Shown: positions 1-7,744, numbered from the stretch's first letter. The stretch is DNA of 10,486 nucleotides from an uncultured Prevotella sp. (GCA_937880835.1 CALGRN010000089.1:1-10486); one strand, 5' to 3'. Translations and numbers: made by a program. The notes: generated by a model from the sequence alone, not told the origin.

Positions 1-783
1 GGAAAACTTTATCTTAACGAAGAGGGCAACATCGAATTTTCGCCTTGCGAGGCTGGTATTCTGACGCCTTCTCTGTATGGACTCTCGTCTTTTGAAATGC
101 TGCCGATAAGCGAAAGTGCAGGAAATATTGTCCAATCGGATGTGGAAACGGAGCTTGCAGAAACAGATGAAACACCTGAAAAGATTTCGGAAGAAAAAGA
201 TATTATAAGCAAGGGTATAACGACAGATGAGAAATCTGCTGCGCTTAATGCAGGTGTGAACACCGTTTCCGGTAAAGAAAACGGCACTATACATATAAGA
301 ACGAGTTGGATAAGGAATGCAGTAGCGGCTGCAATCGTTATAACAGCGTTCTTCCTTGTATCCACACCGCTTGAAAACGGCATGAACCTGTTGTCTGAAA
401 GTAAAATAGACACAGGTATGCTGCAAAAGATAATGCCGAAGAATATAACTACAAATACTCCAGAAATAAAGGTAATGCCTAAGAAGCCTGCAATAAAAGA
501 AAAGACAGAAGAGGTGCAAAAGGAGGATGAGAATAAGAATATATCGCAGATGCATAATTATTATACGGTAGTATTGGCAAGTAAGATTTCAAAGACCAAT
601 GCCGAAAATTATGTGTCGGAGCTTCACAAAAAAGGTTTTGATAAAGCAAAATCTTTTGAACGAAATAAAACAACAAGAGTGGTATATGGCGAATATGCGA
701 ACGAAAGTGATGCTTATGCTGCATTAAGGGAAATAAGGCATAAAGGGAATTTTGAGGATTCTTGGGTTATGAGAGTGAAATAG
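1..783 (+). CDS. HU-CCDC81/SPOR domain membrane protein, 5' partial
   Basis: The frame is open from base 1, so the start lies upstream and 260 codons are visible; an internal ATG at 97 is not the real start. The first ~35 residues (LYLNEEGNIEFSP, then GILTPSLYGLSSFE) match the end of the HU-CCDC81 domain of Bacteroidetes SPOR proteins. An acidic, low-complexity linker follows. A single hydrophobic segment lies at about residues 106-122 (AVAAAIVITAFFLVS), then a Lys/Glu-rich linker, then a C-terminal SPOR domain from about residue 187 (YYTVVLAS ... WVMRVK). SPOR domains bind denuded peptidoglycan glycan strands at the division site, so the likely arrangement is a cytoplasmic HU-like domain, one membrane pass and a periplasmic SPOR domain. 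The role of the HU-like part is not established; a DNA or nucleoid link is inference. No downstream partner is tightly coupled: 73 bases separate it from the next gene. Confidence 0.85.
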   Translation, partial: GKLYLNEEGNIEFSPCEAGILTPSLYGLSSFEMLPISESAGNIVQSDVETELAETDETPEKISEEKDIISKGITTDEKSAALNAGVNTVSGKENGTIHIRTSWIRNAVAAAIVITAFFLVSTPLENGMNLLSESKIDTGMLQKIMPKNITTNTPEIKVMPKKPAIKEKTEEVQKEDENKNISQMHNYYTVVLASKISKTNAENYVSELHKKGFDKAKSFERNKTTRVVYGEYANESDAYAALREIRHKGNFEDSWVMRVK

Positions 784-856
784 TTTAATGTTGTCAGTTG
801 CTATTCCTGTTTACTTCTTTATTTAAGTCAACCTTTATATTCAAACAAAAGAGCTC

Positions 857-1387
857 ATGAAACGTGTCAGATGTCCTAAGTGTGATAATTACATAACCTT
901 TGATGAAACTCGTTATCAATCCGGACAGTCCTTGGTTTTTGAATGTCCGCAGTGTAACAAACAATTTGGAATAAGGATAGGCGTATCAAAGCTTCGCAAT
1001 ACTCAGAAAGAAGAAAAACCGTCAGAAGAAGATAATGATATTGGTTACGGCTCTATTGTCGTTATAGAGAATGTCTTTCATTACAAACAAGTTCTGCCAT
1101 TAAAGTTAGGCGAAAATGTTATCGGAAGATATATGAAAGGCAGCAAGGTAAACGTTCCGATAGAGACAAACGACCCGAGTATAGACATAACTCACTGCGT
1201 AATAAGCGTGTCAAAGGACAAAAACGGACATCTGAAATACGTTCTTAGGGATGGTCCGAGTTATACCGGTACATTTGTTGATAATCAGATACTCGGAGAT
1301 CGTGAACGCAGAGTTATAGAAGATGGTTCTCTTTTTACGATAGGTGCTACAAGTATAATCCTCAAAGGTAAGAAATCGGAAGAGTAA
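857..1387 (+). CDS. Zinc-ribbon and FHA domain protein
   Basis: A 176-residue protein with no signal peptide or membrane segment. The N-terminus is a zinc ribbon with CPKC (Cys6, Cys9) and CPQC (Cys30, Cys33), resembling the MJ0042-type zinc finger. A charged linker (about 48-62) leads to an FHA-type beta sandwich at about 80-170: ENVIGRY (Gly90-Arg91), DITH (110-113), TGTF (137-140) and a final DGSLFTIG strand. FHA domains usually bind phosphothreonine peptides. Here two usual recognition positions differ: the Ser of SxxH is Asp110 and the Asn of NGT is Thr137, so phosphopeptide binding is uncertain. It follows the SPOR gene on the same strand and its 3' end faces a minus-strand gene. A cytoplasmic adaptor role is inference. 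Confidence 0.8.
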   Translation: MKRVRCPKCDNYITFDETRYQSGQSLVFECPQCNKQFGIRIGVSKLRNTQKEEKPSEEDNDIGYGSIVVIENVFHYKQVLPLKLGENVIGRYMKGSKVNVPIETNDPSIDITHCVISVSKDKNGHLKYVLRDGPSYTGTFVDNQILGDRERRVIEDGSLFTIGATSIILKGKKSEE

Positions 1388-1538
1388 AGGGAGTTATTCC
1401 AACAGCCTATAATTGTCGCGTAATTCCGTGAGAGGTGAAATTCTTTCAATCGTTCTACTTATATTTAAGTAAGGGTTATACCTAAATCTTTTTACCGTAT
1501 TTCATCAAACAAATGTTTGAATAGGGTAGAAACGAGAC
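1388..1538. other. Convergent intergenic spacer
   Basis: This spacer lies between the 3' ends of the FHA gene and the minus-strand phytase-like gene. It holds only weak hairpins: TACTTA/TAAGTA at 1456-1471 and TCAAAC/GTTTGA at 1505-1520. Neither is followed by a clear T run, so I do not call a terminator. No small ORF or RNA gene stands out. Confidence 0.5.
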
Positions 1539-2564
1539 TTATAGCCTTATAATCAGTGTTTTAAACCAGTCTTTAAGAATTCCTGCATAATTGTTTTGCG
1601 AATCTGATATTAATATTATTGTTTGAGTTCCATCAATCAATTTTGGTCCCATGCACATACCTTCGTAATTGGCAAAAGAGTTCCTTAAAACGCCGAAACG
1701 TGTTTTCCATTCGTAAAGAAGTTGTTTTTCGAGAAATTCGGATGTTTCAGATATAGGCTTATTAGGCATGATTTCTTTTGCCGTTTGGGGATTTACAACG
1801 TATATTTTGCAATTTACAAAAGCCCCGATTTTAATTTTCGGAACACACAACTCCCTTTCCAACACCAATAATTTACCGTCATCTAAAGCCGTAATATCAC
1901 TTATTCCTAATGCGTAGTTTCTTACATCCTTTGTCACGGTGGGCGCATCCATGAGGTAGGCATATTGCGATTTTGCTTTCAGATTTTTATCAAACGATTG
2001 TATTCTTATTTTATTCCTTACATTATTTTTTGATGTGGCTTGCATTCCGTCTGTCGGTATGGTACTTTCTGTTGAAGTCCAAAATGTTTTTGTGTTTTCA
2101 TTATATGCAAGTGCTTCAATGCCATAGTTTTTTGATATTTCCCTTAATATTGCCGGAGTTTCCGTCTGCCGTCCGGTTCTTTTTCCGTTCAAGTCATATT
2201 CAAATATGGACGAATCTTCTTCTCCGCAAATGAATACCGTGTTGTTTTCAGGATAAAAAACAATTCCTTCCATATCGCGATTTGCATCGTAATTATGATG
2301 AAATCCTATGTTTTTTATATCAATAATGTCTCCGCTTACAGAATCTATAAGTATGTTGAAAACAAAGAAACCGTCTTTTTCCGATTTATCGCTTACAACG
2401 GCGTATTCATTCTCTGAAATTCTCGTTATACCACTGTAATTGCCTGCGGGGATGTTTTTGGAGAAGCATTTTTGCTTGTTCGCTTTCACTAATGATAAGT
2501 TGTCAGTTTGCGAATACGCACTTATGCCTATTGACACGAATAAAAGTAGAAACAGTTTTTTCAT
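1539..2564 (-). CDS. Secreted esterase-like/phytase-like domain protein
   Basis: A 341-residue protein starting with a clear Sec signal peptide (MKKLFLLLFVSIGISAYSQ, likely cleaved after about residue 18), with no lipobox Cys. The mature part resembles the 'esterase-like activity of phytase' family (PF13449), a beta-propeller-like fold. Its repeated blades are visible as NYSGITRISENEYAVVSD (about 43-60), DMEGIVFYPENNTVFICGE, YGIEALAYNENTKTFWTSTE, ISDITALDDGKLLVLER and NYEGMCMGP...LISDSQNNY near the C-terminus. The conserved acidic residues follow Gly in SGI/EGI/EAL motifs. These proteins are exported and thought to act on phosphate esters or to bind ligands, but substrates are mostly unproven. 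It is a single gene, convergent with the FHA gene, with a long noncoding stretch upstream. I found no clean TAnnTTTG promoter before it. Confidence 0.75.
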   Translation of the reverse strand: MKKLFLLLFVSIGISAYSQTDNLSLVKANKQKCFSKNIPAGNYSGITRISENEYAVVSDKSEKDGFFVFNILIDSVSGDIIDIKNIGFHHNYDANRDMEGIVFYPENNTVFICGEEDSSIFEYDLNGKRTGRQTETPAILREISKNYGIEALAYNENTKTFWTSTESTIPTDGMQATSKNNVRNKIRIQSFDKNLKAKSQYAYLMDAPTVTKDVRNYALGISDITALDDGKLLVLERELCVPKIKIGAFVNCKIYVVNPQTAKEIMPNKPISETSEFLEKQLLYEWKTRFGVLRNSFANYEGMCMGPKLIDGTQTIILISDSQNNYAGILKDWFKTLIIRL

Positions 2565-2752
2565 TTCAGAAACAGCAGTTTATATTGTATTTTAACATGA
2601 GATTGGCTTATTAGTCTTGAAATAAATGAGGCTTTTATATGTCGGTATTCTTTATCTTTCGGTTTGTTCAAAAACATTTTATAACACAATAACGTACATG
2701 GTAAACACTCGTGTGAAACCAATTTAAAATCAGTAGGTTATGAGCGGCTTTT
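2565..2752. other. Noncoding stretch upstream of the phytase-like gene
   Basis: About 190 bases with no credible ORF, tRNA or rRNA. It should contain the promoter of the minus-strand gene, but neither TTTG nor TAnnTTTG appears at proper spacing on that strand. It leads into the 22-bp tandem repeats. Confidence 0.4.
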
Positions 2753-2840
2753 CAAAAGTTATCCTTTTGCATTCCAAAAGGATAACTTTTACATTGCAAA
2801 AGGATAGCTTTCAGGATGCAAAACAATAGCTTTTGAAACA
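2753..2840. repeat. Four tandem 22-bp units with internal dyad
   Basis: Four consecutive units start at 2753, 2775, 2797 and 2819, each exactly 22 bases. All begin CAAAA and fit CAAAAG-N5-CTTTTG followed by a 5-base spacer such as CATTG/CATTC. Unit 1 has the full dyad (CAAAAG, TTATC, CTTTTG). Unit 2 differs at the end of the right arm, unit 3 has a degenerate right arm (CTTTCA), and unit 4 has CAAAAC as its left arm. Because the middle of unit 1 is inverted relative to unit 2, positions 2754-2769 and 2775-2790 also form a perfect 16-bp inverted repeat around a 5-base loop. Spacing of two helical turns fits an array of protein sites or an intergenic repeat family; I recall similar CAAAAG/CTTTTG-rich repeats between Prevotella genes, but cannot verify that here. 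Confidence 0.8.
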
Positions 2841-2914
2841 TGTCTTTTAAACTGTTTACTTTCAACCATATTAAAGTAGATTTGTCGAACTCTCACTGTT
2901 TTATAAAAATATAA

Positions 2915-2951
2915 ACACCTCGAAAGTCATTGTGTTTGGCTTTCGAGGTGT
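2915..2951 (-). terminator. Rho-independent-type terminator after the DUF3127 gene
   Basis: A perfect 12-bp stem pairs ACACCTCGAAAG (2915-2926) with CTTTCGAGGTGT (2940-2951) around a 13-base loop. Read on the minus strand it is followed by TTTATATTTTTATAAAA, a T-rich tail. It lies 20 bases past the stop of the DUF3127 gene, as expected for its terminator. There is no comparable T run on the plus strand, so it looks one-directional. Confidence 0.8.
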
Positions 2952-2971
2952 ATTCCTTATGTCCTGTTTAT

Positions 2972-3394
2972 TTAAAAAGGTAAGTCGTCAGCTCCATTTG
3001 CATCTCCGTCCTGCGTTTGTGAGAAAGGCATGCCTGCGTCAGACTGTTGAGAAGAATTTCCAACAGGAGCTGTATTGTAGTCCGGTGTTGCAGCTGCCGG
3101 CGGATAACCTGCCTGTGCTGCCGCTGCGTCAATATGCTCTACTTTCCATGCTCGTATATTGTTGAACCATCGTCCGTTATATTCGTGAGCGTCAATATCG
3201 AAAGAAACTAATATCTCTTCGCCGCTTTTTATGGCGAACTGTTCTATCTTATCTGCGCCGAAAATGTCAAAAACCAATTTGCGAGGGTATTGGTCGTGCG
3301 TTTCTATTACATATTGCTGAGATTTCCATTCGCCACGTGCTGAAACACCGCTTCTTTCAGGAAGTACAGCAATTACTTTCCCTTGTAATTCCAT
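2972..3394 (-). CDS. DUF3127 protein, OB-fold-like with SSB-like tail
   Basis: A 140-residue protein of the Bacteroidetes DUF3127 family. Residues 1-88 look like a small OB-type beta barrel: MELQGKVIAVLPERSG, then EWKSQQYVIET and FNNIRAWKVE, a pattern like the core of ssDNA-binding proteins. Residues 89-133 are a Gly/Ala/Pro/Gln-rich, probably disordered linker. The last five residues are DDLPF, matching the acidic tip (DDDIPF type) with which SSB recruits repair and replication partners. The same three-part plan (OB core, disordered linker, acidic tip) is that of SSB, although the sequence is not a classical SSB. It is transcribed divergently from dnaN across 171 bases, a placement that supports a DNA-metabolism role. 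The ssDNA-binding function is inference; the family assignment is firmer. Confidence 0.78.
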   Translation of the reverse strand: MELQGKVIAVLPERSGVSARGEWKSQQYVIETHDQYPRKLVFDIFGADKIEQFAIKSGEEILVSFDIDAHEYNGRWFNNIRAWKVEHIDAAAAQAGYPPAAATPDYNTAPVGNSSQQSDAGMPFSQTQDGDANGADDLPF

Positions 3395-3484
3395 AATTTA
3401 TTATGTTGATTTTAAATTAAATGTCTTTTTCAGATTGCGAAATTAATAAATTAGTTCTGATTTCAGAAACTTTTAGTATTAATT

Positions 3485-3516
3485 TTTGCTTTAAAGAATG
3501 CTTTTTTGTATTTTTG
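3485..3516 (+). promoter_or_regulatory. Bacteroidetes sigma-A type promoter for dnaN
   Basis: TTTG at 3485-3488 and TATTTTTG at 3509-3516 are separated by 20 bases. This fits the Bacteroidetes primary promoter TTTG-N19-21-TAnnTTTG, which replaces the E. coli -35/-10. Transcription would start near 3523, leaving a leader of about 40 bases before dnaN at 3566. The A-rich leader without a strong Shine-Dalgarno is also usual in this phylum. Confidence 0.7.
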
Positions 3517-3565
3517 TGCTCAATTCCAATTACTATATGAAGAATAAATTTAAAAACAGATACCT

Positions 3566-4690
3566 ATGAAATTTAAATTATCAAGCTCGGTGCTTAACAG
3601 CAGGCTTTCCACATTATCAAGGGTTATAAACAGCAAAAGCACTGTTTCTATCCTTGAATGCTTCTTGTTTGAGATATCAAACGGTCAGTTGTTTGTTACG
3701 GCTTCTGACAGCGAGAACGTAATGAAAACATCTATTCCGTTGGACGAATTTGATGGAGAAGGCAAGTTTGCAATATCAAGCAGAACGATATTGGATGCCG
3801 TAAGAGAGTTGCCCGAACAGCCTTTGTCTTTCGAAATAAATATGGACAGCTATGCGATAAAGGTAACATATCAGAATGGTATGTATAACTTTACAGCTCA
3901 GAATGCGGAAGAATATCCCAATATACAATCAATGGCAGACAATTCAACTGCAATAACAATGGATGCGGGAGTGTTGAATGACAATATAACACGGTCGATA
4001 TTTGCAACGGCACAAGACGAATTGCGACCTGTAATGAACGGTATTCTTTTCGATTTGTCGCAGGAAAGTCTCGCTATTGTTGCAAGCGATGGTCATAAAC
4101 TGGTAAGAAACAAGAACTTTTCTGTAAAAAGTGATGCACCTGCCGCATTTATATTGCCGAAGAAACCGGCAACTCTTCTCAAAGGAGTATTGTCGAAAGA
4201 CGGTGGAGATGTGGTTATAAAATATAGCGACAGAAACGCGGAGATAAGTTTTGCAGACGGTACTTTGTCTTGCCGACTGATTGAAGGAAAATATCCTAAT
4301 TACAATTCTGTCATTCCGCAGGATAACCCTAACCAGATAACAATAGACCGCAGATCGCTTATTGGTGCTTTACGCCGTGTGTTACCTTTTGCAAGTGACA
4401 GCAGCCAATTAATACGTTTCCATGTTGAGGTGGGCAAACTTGCACTCTCATCGGAAGACCTCGACTTTGCCACAAGCGCAAAAGAGTCTTTGATTTGCGA
4501 ATATAACGGTCAGCCGATGGATATCGGTTTCAAAGGCAGCAGCATGCAGGAGATACTCAGCAACATAGAGAGCGACGACGTTATAATAGAATTGGCAGAT
4601 CCAAGTCGTGCCGGTGTCATTGTTCCCGCTACCCAACCGGAAAACGAAGAGGTTATAATGCTGATTATGCCGATGCTGTTGAACGACTGA
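3566..4690 (+). CDS. dnaN: DNA polymerase III beta subunit (sliding clamp)
   Basis: A 374-residue protein of normal clamp length with three repeated clamp domains of about 120 residues (roughly 1-120, 130-245, 246-374). Typical segments are ISSRTILDAVRELPEQPLSF in domain 1, the RPVMNGILFDL and IVASDGHKLVR segments in domain 2, and the closing domain ending IVPATQPENEEVIMLIMPML, the usual Bacteroidetes form of the C-terminal VMPMRL-type hydrophobic end. The dimeric ring encircles DNA and tethers the polymerase and other partners through a pocket between domains 2 and 3. The ATG at 3566 follows the promoter at 3485-3516 and gives the standard MKF start. It heads a compact unit whose next gene begins 21 bases downstream. 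It is not next to dnaA, which is normal for Bacteroidetes. Confidence 0.96.
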   Translation: MKFKLSSSVLNSRLSTLSRVINSKSTVSILECFLFEISNGQLFVTASDSENVMKTSIPLDEFDGEGKFAISSRTILDAVRELPEQPLSFEINMDSYAIKVTYQNGMYNFTAQNAEEYPNIQSMADNSTAITMDAGVLNDNITRSIFATAQDELRPVMNGILFDLSQESLAIVASDGHKLVRNKNFSVKSDAPAAFILPKKPATLLKGVLSKDGGDVVIKYSDRNAEISFADGTLSCRLIEGKYPNYNSVIPQDNPNQITIDRRSLIGALRRVLPFASDSSQLIRFHVEVGKLALSSEDLDFATSAKESLICEYNGQPMDIGFKGSSMQEILSNIESDDVIIELADPSRAGVIVPATQPENEEVIMLIMPMLLND

Positions 4691-4711
4691 TTTGTCAATG
4701 TTACGTAGATA

Positions 4712-5566
4712 ATGGAACTTAATCTTAAAAAGCCACTTATAATATTCGACTTGGAGACAACAGGGCTTGATCTCGTCAATGATAGGATAATACAGATATC
4801 ATACATAAAGGTAGAGGTGGATGGACATGAGAGTCGCGGCAACTTTTTTGTCAATCCCGAGAAGCAAATACCTGCGGAAGTGGAAAAACTTACAGGTATA
4901 TCGTATGATGATATAAAAGATGCACCTACGTTTGGGCAGCTGTCTGCTGAGTTGGAAAGAATATTCAAAGGTTGCGATTTTGCCGGATACAATTCCAATC
5001 GCTTTGATATACCGATGCTTGCGGAGGCATTTTTGCGTGCAGGAATAGATTTTGATTTCTCAAAATGTCGCCTTATAGACGTACAGACGATATTTCATAA
5101 AATGGAGCAGCGTACGTTGGCTGCCGCATATAAGTTCTATTGCGGACGTAAAATGGAAGATGATTTCGATGCACATAAAGCAGATCAAGATACGGAAGCT
5201 ACATACAGAGTTCTCAAAGGAGAACTTGACATGTATCAGCCGGGACGTCAGGAAGAGCCGGAACGACAGTTGGAGAATGACATGGATGTGCTTGCCGAAT
5301 TTTCAAAAACCAATGACAACGTTGATTTTGCAGGGAGATTTGTATGGAAAGAGATGCTTGACAGCAAAGGAAATGTTATCGTAGGCAGCGACGGAAAACC
5401 CTGCAAGCAAGAAGTTTTTAATTTCGGCAAATACAAAGGGTGGTCTGTTGTTGATGTTCTTAATCATGATCCGGGTTATTATAGTTGGATGTTGGGTGGA
5501 GAATTCACAAACAATACGAAACAGGTTCTTACAAGAATAAGACTTCGTGAGTTCAATAAACATTGA
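4712..5566 (+). CDS. DEDDh 3'-5' exonuclease, Pol III epsilon-like, with C-terminal DUF3820-like domain
   Basis: A 284-residue protein. Residues 1-170 are a DnaQ-type exonuclease with all catalytic positions visible: Asp13 and Glu15 in IFDLETTGL, Asp99 in YNSNRFDIPML, and His155 with Asp160 in HKADQD, the His-x4-Asp spacing of the DEDDh class. It should remove nucleotides from DNA 3' ends using two metal ions. After a charged linker (about 171-195), residues 235-265 (FNFGKYKGWSVVDVLNHDPG, then YYSWML) match the small DUF3820 / 'quorum-sensing regulated virulence factor' type domain often fused to such exonucleases in Bacteroidetes; its role is unknown. It starts 21 bases after dnaN and ends 15 before coaBC. 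Proofreading with the polymerase is plausible, but a separate repair role is possible, so I give no dnaQ symbol. Confidence 0.9.
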   Translation: MELNLKKPLIIFDLETTGLDLVNDRIIQISYIKVEVDGHESRGNFFVNPEKQIPAEVEKLTGISYDDIKDAPTFGQLSAELERIFKGCDFAGYNSNRFDIPMLAEAFLRAGIDFDFSKCRLIDVQTIFHKMEQRTLAAAYKFYCGRKMEDDFDAHKADQDTEATYRVLKGELDMYQPGRQEEPERQLENDMDVLAEFSKTNDNVDFAGRFVWKEMLDSKGNVIVGSDGKPCKQEVFNFGKYKGWSVVDVLNHDPGYYSWMLGGEFTNNTKQVLTRIRLREFNKH

Positions 5567-5581
5567 AAAGTTTAAGCATAT

Positions 5582-6781
5582 ATGCTAAGAGGAAAGAGGA
5601 TAGTATTAGGAATAACGGGTTCTATTGCAGCCTATAAATCTTGTCTCATAATAAGAGAATTGATAAAAAGAGAGGCAGAGGTGCAAGTGGTGATAACACC
5701 TTCGGGTAAGGAATTCATCACTCCGATAACATTATCGGCACTCACAAGGCATCCCGTCATAAGCGATTTCTTCTCACAGCGCGACGGAACATGGCACTCA
5801 CACGTTGATATTGGTTTATGGGCTGATGCCATGCTTATAGCACCTTGTACGGCAAGCACTATCGGAAAGATGGCTAACGGTATTGCAGACAATATGCTTA
5901 TAACTACGTATCTGTCAATGAAAGCACCGGTATTTATTGCTCCTGCAATGGATCTTGATATGTATAAACATCCCTCAACGACTCGCAATCTTGATGTCCT
6001 GCGCTCGTTTGGCAATATTGTCATAGAGCCGCAAGAAGGTTTCCTTGCAAGCGGATTGGAAGGAAAAGGACGCATGGAAGCACCGGAAAAGATTGTAGAA
6101 GCTTTGGATGAGTATTTCGAAAGAGTTGCTTGTGAATATAAATTGCGAGGAAAACGCATTATTATAACCGCAGGTCCGACTTATGAGAAGATAGATCCTG
6201 TGCGGTTCGTAGGTAACTATTCGAGTGGAAAAATGGGATTTGCCATTGCCGAAGAATGTTCGCGACGCGGAGCAGAGGTTACTCTTGTGACGGGACCTGT
6301 TAGTCTTCATTGCTCTTCAAGCATAAAAAGGATAGATGTAGAGAGTTGTGAGCAGATGCATAATGCTGCTGTTGATATGTTCAAAGATGCCGATGCGGCT
6401 ATACTATGTGCTGCTGTTGCCGACTTTCGACCTTCTTCTGTAAGCGAAAGCAAGATAAAACGCAAGGCGGATGAGCTGGTCCTGCATCTTACGCCTACGC
6501 ATGATATAGCGGCAGAGTTAGGCAAAATAAAGAAAGAAACGCAGAAACTTGTAGGTTTTGCACTTGAAACCGATGATGAGGAAAATAATGCTTTGCATAA
6601 GTTAGAAAAGAAAAAACTTGATTTCATTGTTTTGAACAGCCTTCAAAATAAAGGTACTTGTTTTCAGTCGGATGAGAATTTGATAACTATAATGTCAAGA
6701 GACAGTAGAAAAGTCTTCCCTAAAAAGCCTAAAAAAGATGTGGCACGTGACATAATTAATGAGCTTGAAAGACTCTTTTAA
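5582..6781 (+). CDS. coaBC: Bifunctional phosphopantothenoylcysteine decarboxylase / phosphopantothenate-cysteine ligase
   Basis: A 399-residue, full-length CoaBC for two successive steps of coenzyme A synthesis: ligation of cysteine to 4'-phosphopantothenate (CoaB) and FMN-dependent decarboxylation (CoaC). The CoaC half (1-~185) shows ITGSIAAYKS, the probable active-site His74 before VDIGLWADA, APCTASTIGKMANGIADNM, and APAMDLDMYKHP. The CoaB half (~188-399) shows the nucleotide-binding ITAGPTYEKIDPVRFVGNYS, SSGKMGFAIA, AVADFRP with Lys291/Lys293, and GFALET. Two positions differ from the E. coli enzyme: PAMN is PAMD (Asp124), and the flap segment LASGLEGKGRM has Ser157 where E. coli has its active-site Cys, with no other Cys nearby. 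I believe these are lineage-typical rather than inactivating. It lies 15 bases after the exonuclease gene and should be co-transcribed with dnaN. Confidence 0.95.
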   Translation: MLRGKRIVLGITGSIAAYKSCLIIRELIKREAEVQVVITPSGKEFITPITLSALTRHPVISDFFSQRDGTWHSHVDIGLWADAMLIAPCTASTIGKMANGIADNMLITTYLSMKAPVFIAPAMDLDMYKHPSTTRNLDVLRSFGNIVIEPQEGFLASGLEGKGRMEAPEKIVEALDEYFERVACEYKLRGKRIIITAGPTYEKIDPVRFVGNYSSGKMGFAIAEECSRRGAEVTLVTGPVSLHCSSSIKRIDVESCEQMHNAAVDMFKDADAAILCAAVADFRPSSVSESKIKRKADELVLHLTPTHDIAAELGKIKKETQKLVGFALETDDEENNALHKLEKKKLDFIVLNSLQNKGTCFQSDENLITIMSRDSRKVFPKKPKKDVARDIINELERLF

Positions 6782-6838
6782 GTATCTGCCTTTATTATTA
6801 ATAATGTTGAAATGCTCTAAAAACTCAAAATTTCGGAT

Positions 6839-7744
6839 ATGCTTAAATTATTGACAGTTATAACAATGTTGTTTGTTACGGTGCATAATATAGATGCACA
6901 GGAATTGCAGGCACGCATAACAATCAATCACAATCAGATACAAGGAACGGATGCAAGTGTGTTCGAGAGTCTGAAACAGACACTCGAACAGTTTGTGAAC
7001 GAAAAGCAATGGACGAACTTGCAGTTTCAAAAGAATGAACGTATAATGTGTAATTTCAATATTACCGTTACTAAATACGAGCAGTCAACAAATACTTTTA
7101 CATGCAGTGCGTTGATACAAGCAAACCGTCCTGTGTATAATTCAGCTTATACAACAACATTATATAATAATCAGGACAATGATTTCAGTTTTGAATTTGC
7201 ACAGTTCGACCAGCTTGAATTCAATGAAGAGAATGTTGATAACCAGTTAACTGCCCTCTTCGCTTATTATGCATATCTCATAATTGGCATTAATCTCGAC
7301 AGCTTTTCGCCTATGGGTGGCGAAGACATATTGCAACGATGTATGAATCTTGTGAACAATACTCAGAACTTGAACTTTCCCGGTTGGAAAGCATTTGATA
7401 GTGACAGAAACCGCTTTGCCTTCATAAACGATTATCTTGATGGTGCAATGAAGCCTTTCAGACAGTTGCAATACGACTATTACCGTACAGGACTTGATGA
7501 GATGGCTAATAACGTTGAACGTGGAAGAACCAATATAACAACGGCAATAGAAAAGAATTTGAAGAAGTGTCATGAAGACAAACCACTGAGCAGATTGCCG
7601 CAGATATGGACTGATTACAAGAAAGACGAACTTGCAAACATATATAAAGGTAAAGGAACACAAAAGGAAAAAGAATCTGTTTATGATATTCTTTTCGGAA
7701 TAAATGCAAGCCAGAATAACACTTGGAGTAAAATCAAGGAATAA
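6839..7744 (+). CDS. DUF4835 family secreted protein
   Basis: A 301-residue protein with an N-terminal signal peptide (MLKLLTVITMLFVTVHNIDAQE, cleavage near residue 21). The start is well placed: an in-frame TAA lies at 6818-6820 and no other in-frame ATG follows it. The body carries the pattern of DUF4835, found in Bacteroidetes next to recN: ELQARITINHNQIQGTD at the start, NITVTKYEQSTNTF, RPVYNSAYTTTLYNNQD, a central LFAYYAYLIIGINLDSFSPM-like segment, and the C-terminal DILFGINASQNNTWSKI. It is probably a periplasmic or cell-surface protein; no biochemical function is known to me. It follows coaBC by 57 bases and its stop overlaps the recN start (TAATG), matching the conserved coaBC-DUF4835-recN order in this phylum. 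Confidence 0.88.
   Translation: MLKLLTVITMLFVTVHNIDAQELQARITINHNQIQGTDASVFESLKQTLEQFVNEKQWTNLQFQKNERIMCNFNITVTKYEQSTNTFTCSALIQANRPVYNSAYTTTLYNNQDNDFSFEFAQFDQLEFNEENVDNQLTALFAYYAYLIIGINLDSFSPMGGEDILQRCMNLVNNTQNLNFPGWKAFDSDRNRFAFINDYLDGAMKPFRQLQYDYYRTGLDEMANNVERGRTNITTAIEKNLKKCHEDKPLSRLPQIWTDYKKDELANIYKGKGTQKEKESVYDILFGINASQNNTWSKIKE

Noticed and set aside
1431..1445. Short identity to small-subunit rRNA (AGAGGTGAAATTCTT)
   Set aside because: Only about 15 bases match and the flanks do not resemble rRNA, so chance is the likely reason.
1505..1520. Hairpin TCAAAC-AAAT-GTTTGA as a terminator
   Set aside because: The stem has 6 pairs, is AT-rich and has no T run on either side.
1973..2233. Plus-strand hydrophobic ORF inside the phytase-like gene
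   Set aside because: It is antisense to a well-supported gene with a signal peptide and conserved motifs, and its residues look like a frame shadow.
2753..2840. CRISPR array
   Set aside because: The 22-base units are contiguous, with only 5 variable bases between dyads. There are no spacers of 25-40 bases and no cas genes.
2932..3165. Plus-strand 77-codon ORF
   Set aside because: It starts in the terminator loop and is antisense to the DUF3127 gene; composition is arginine/leucine/cysteine-rich as in shadows.
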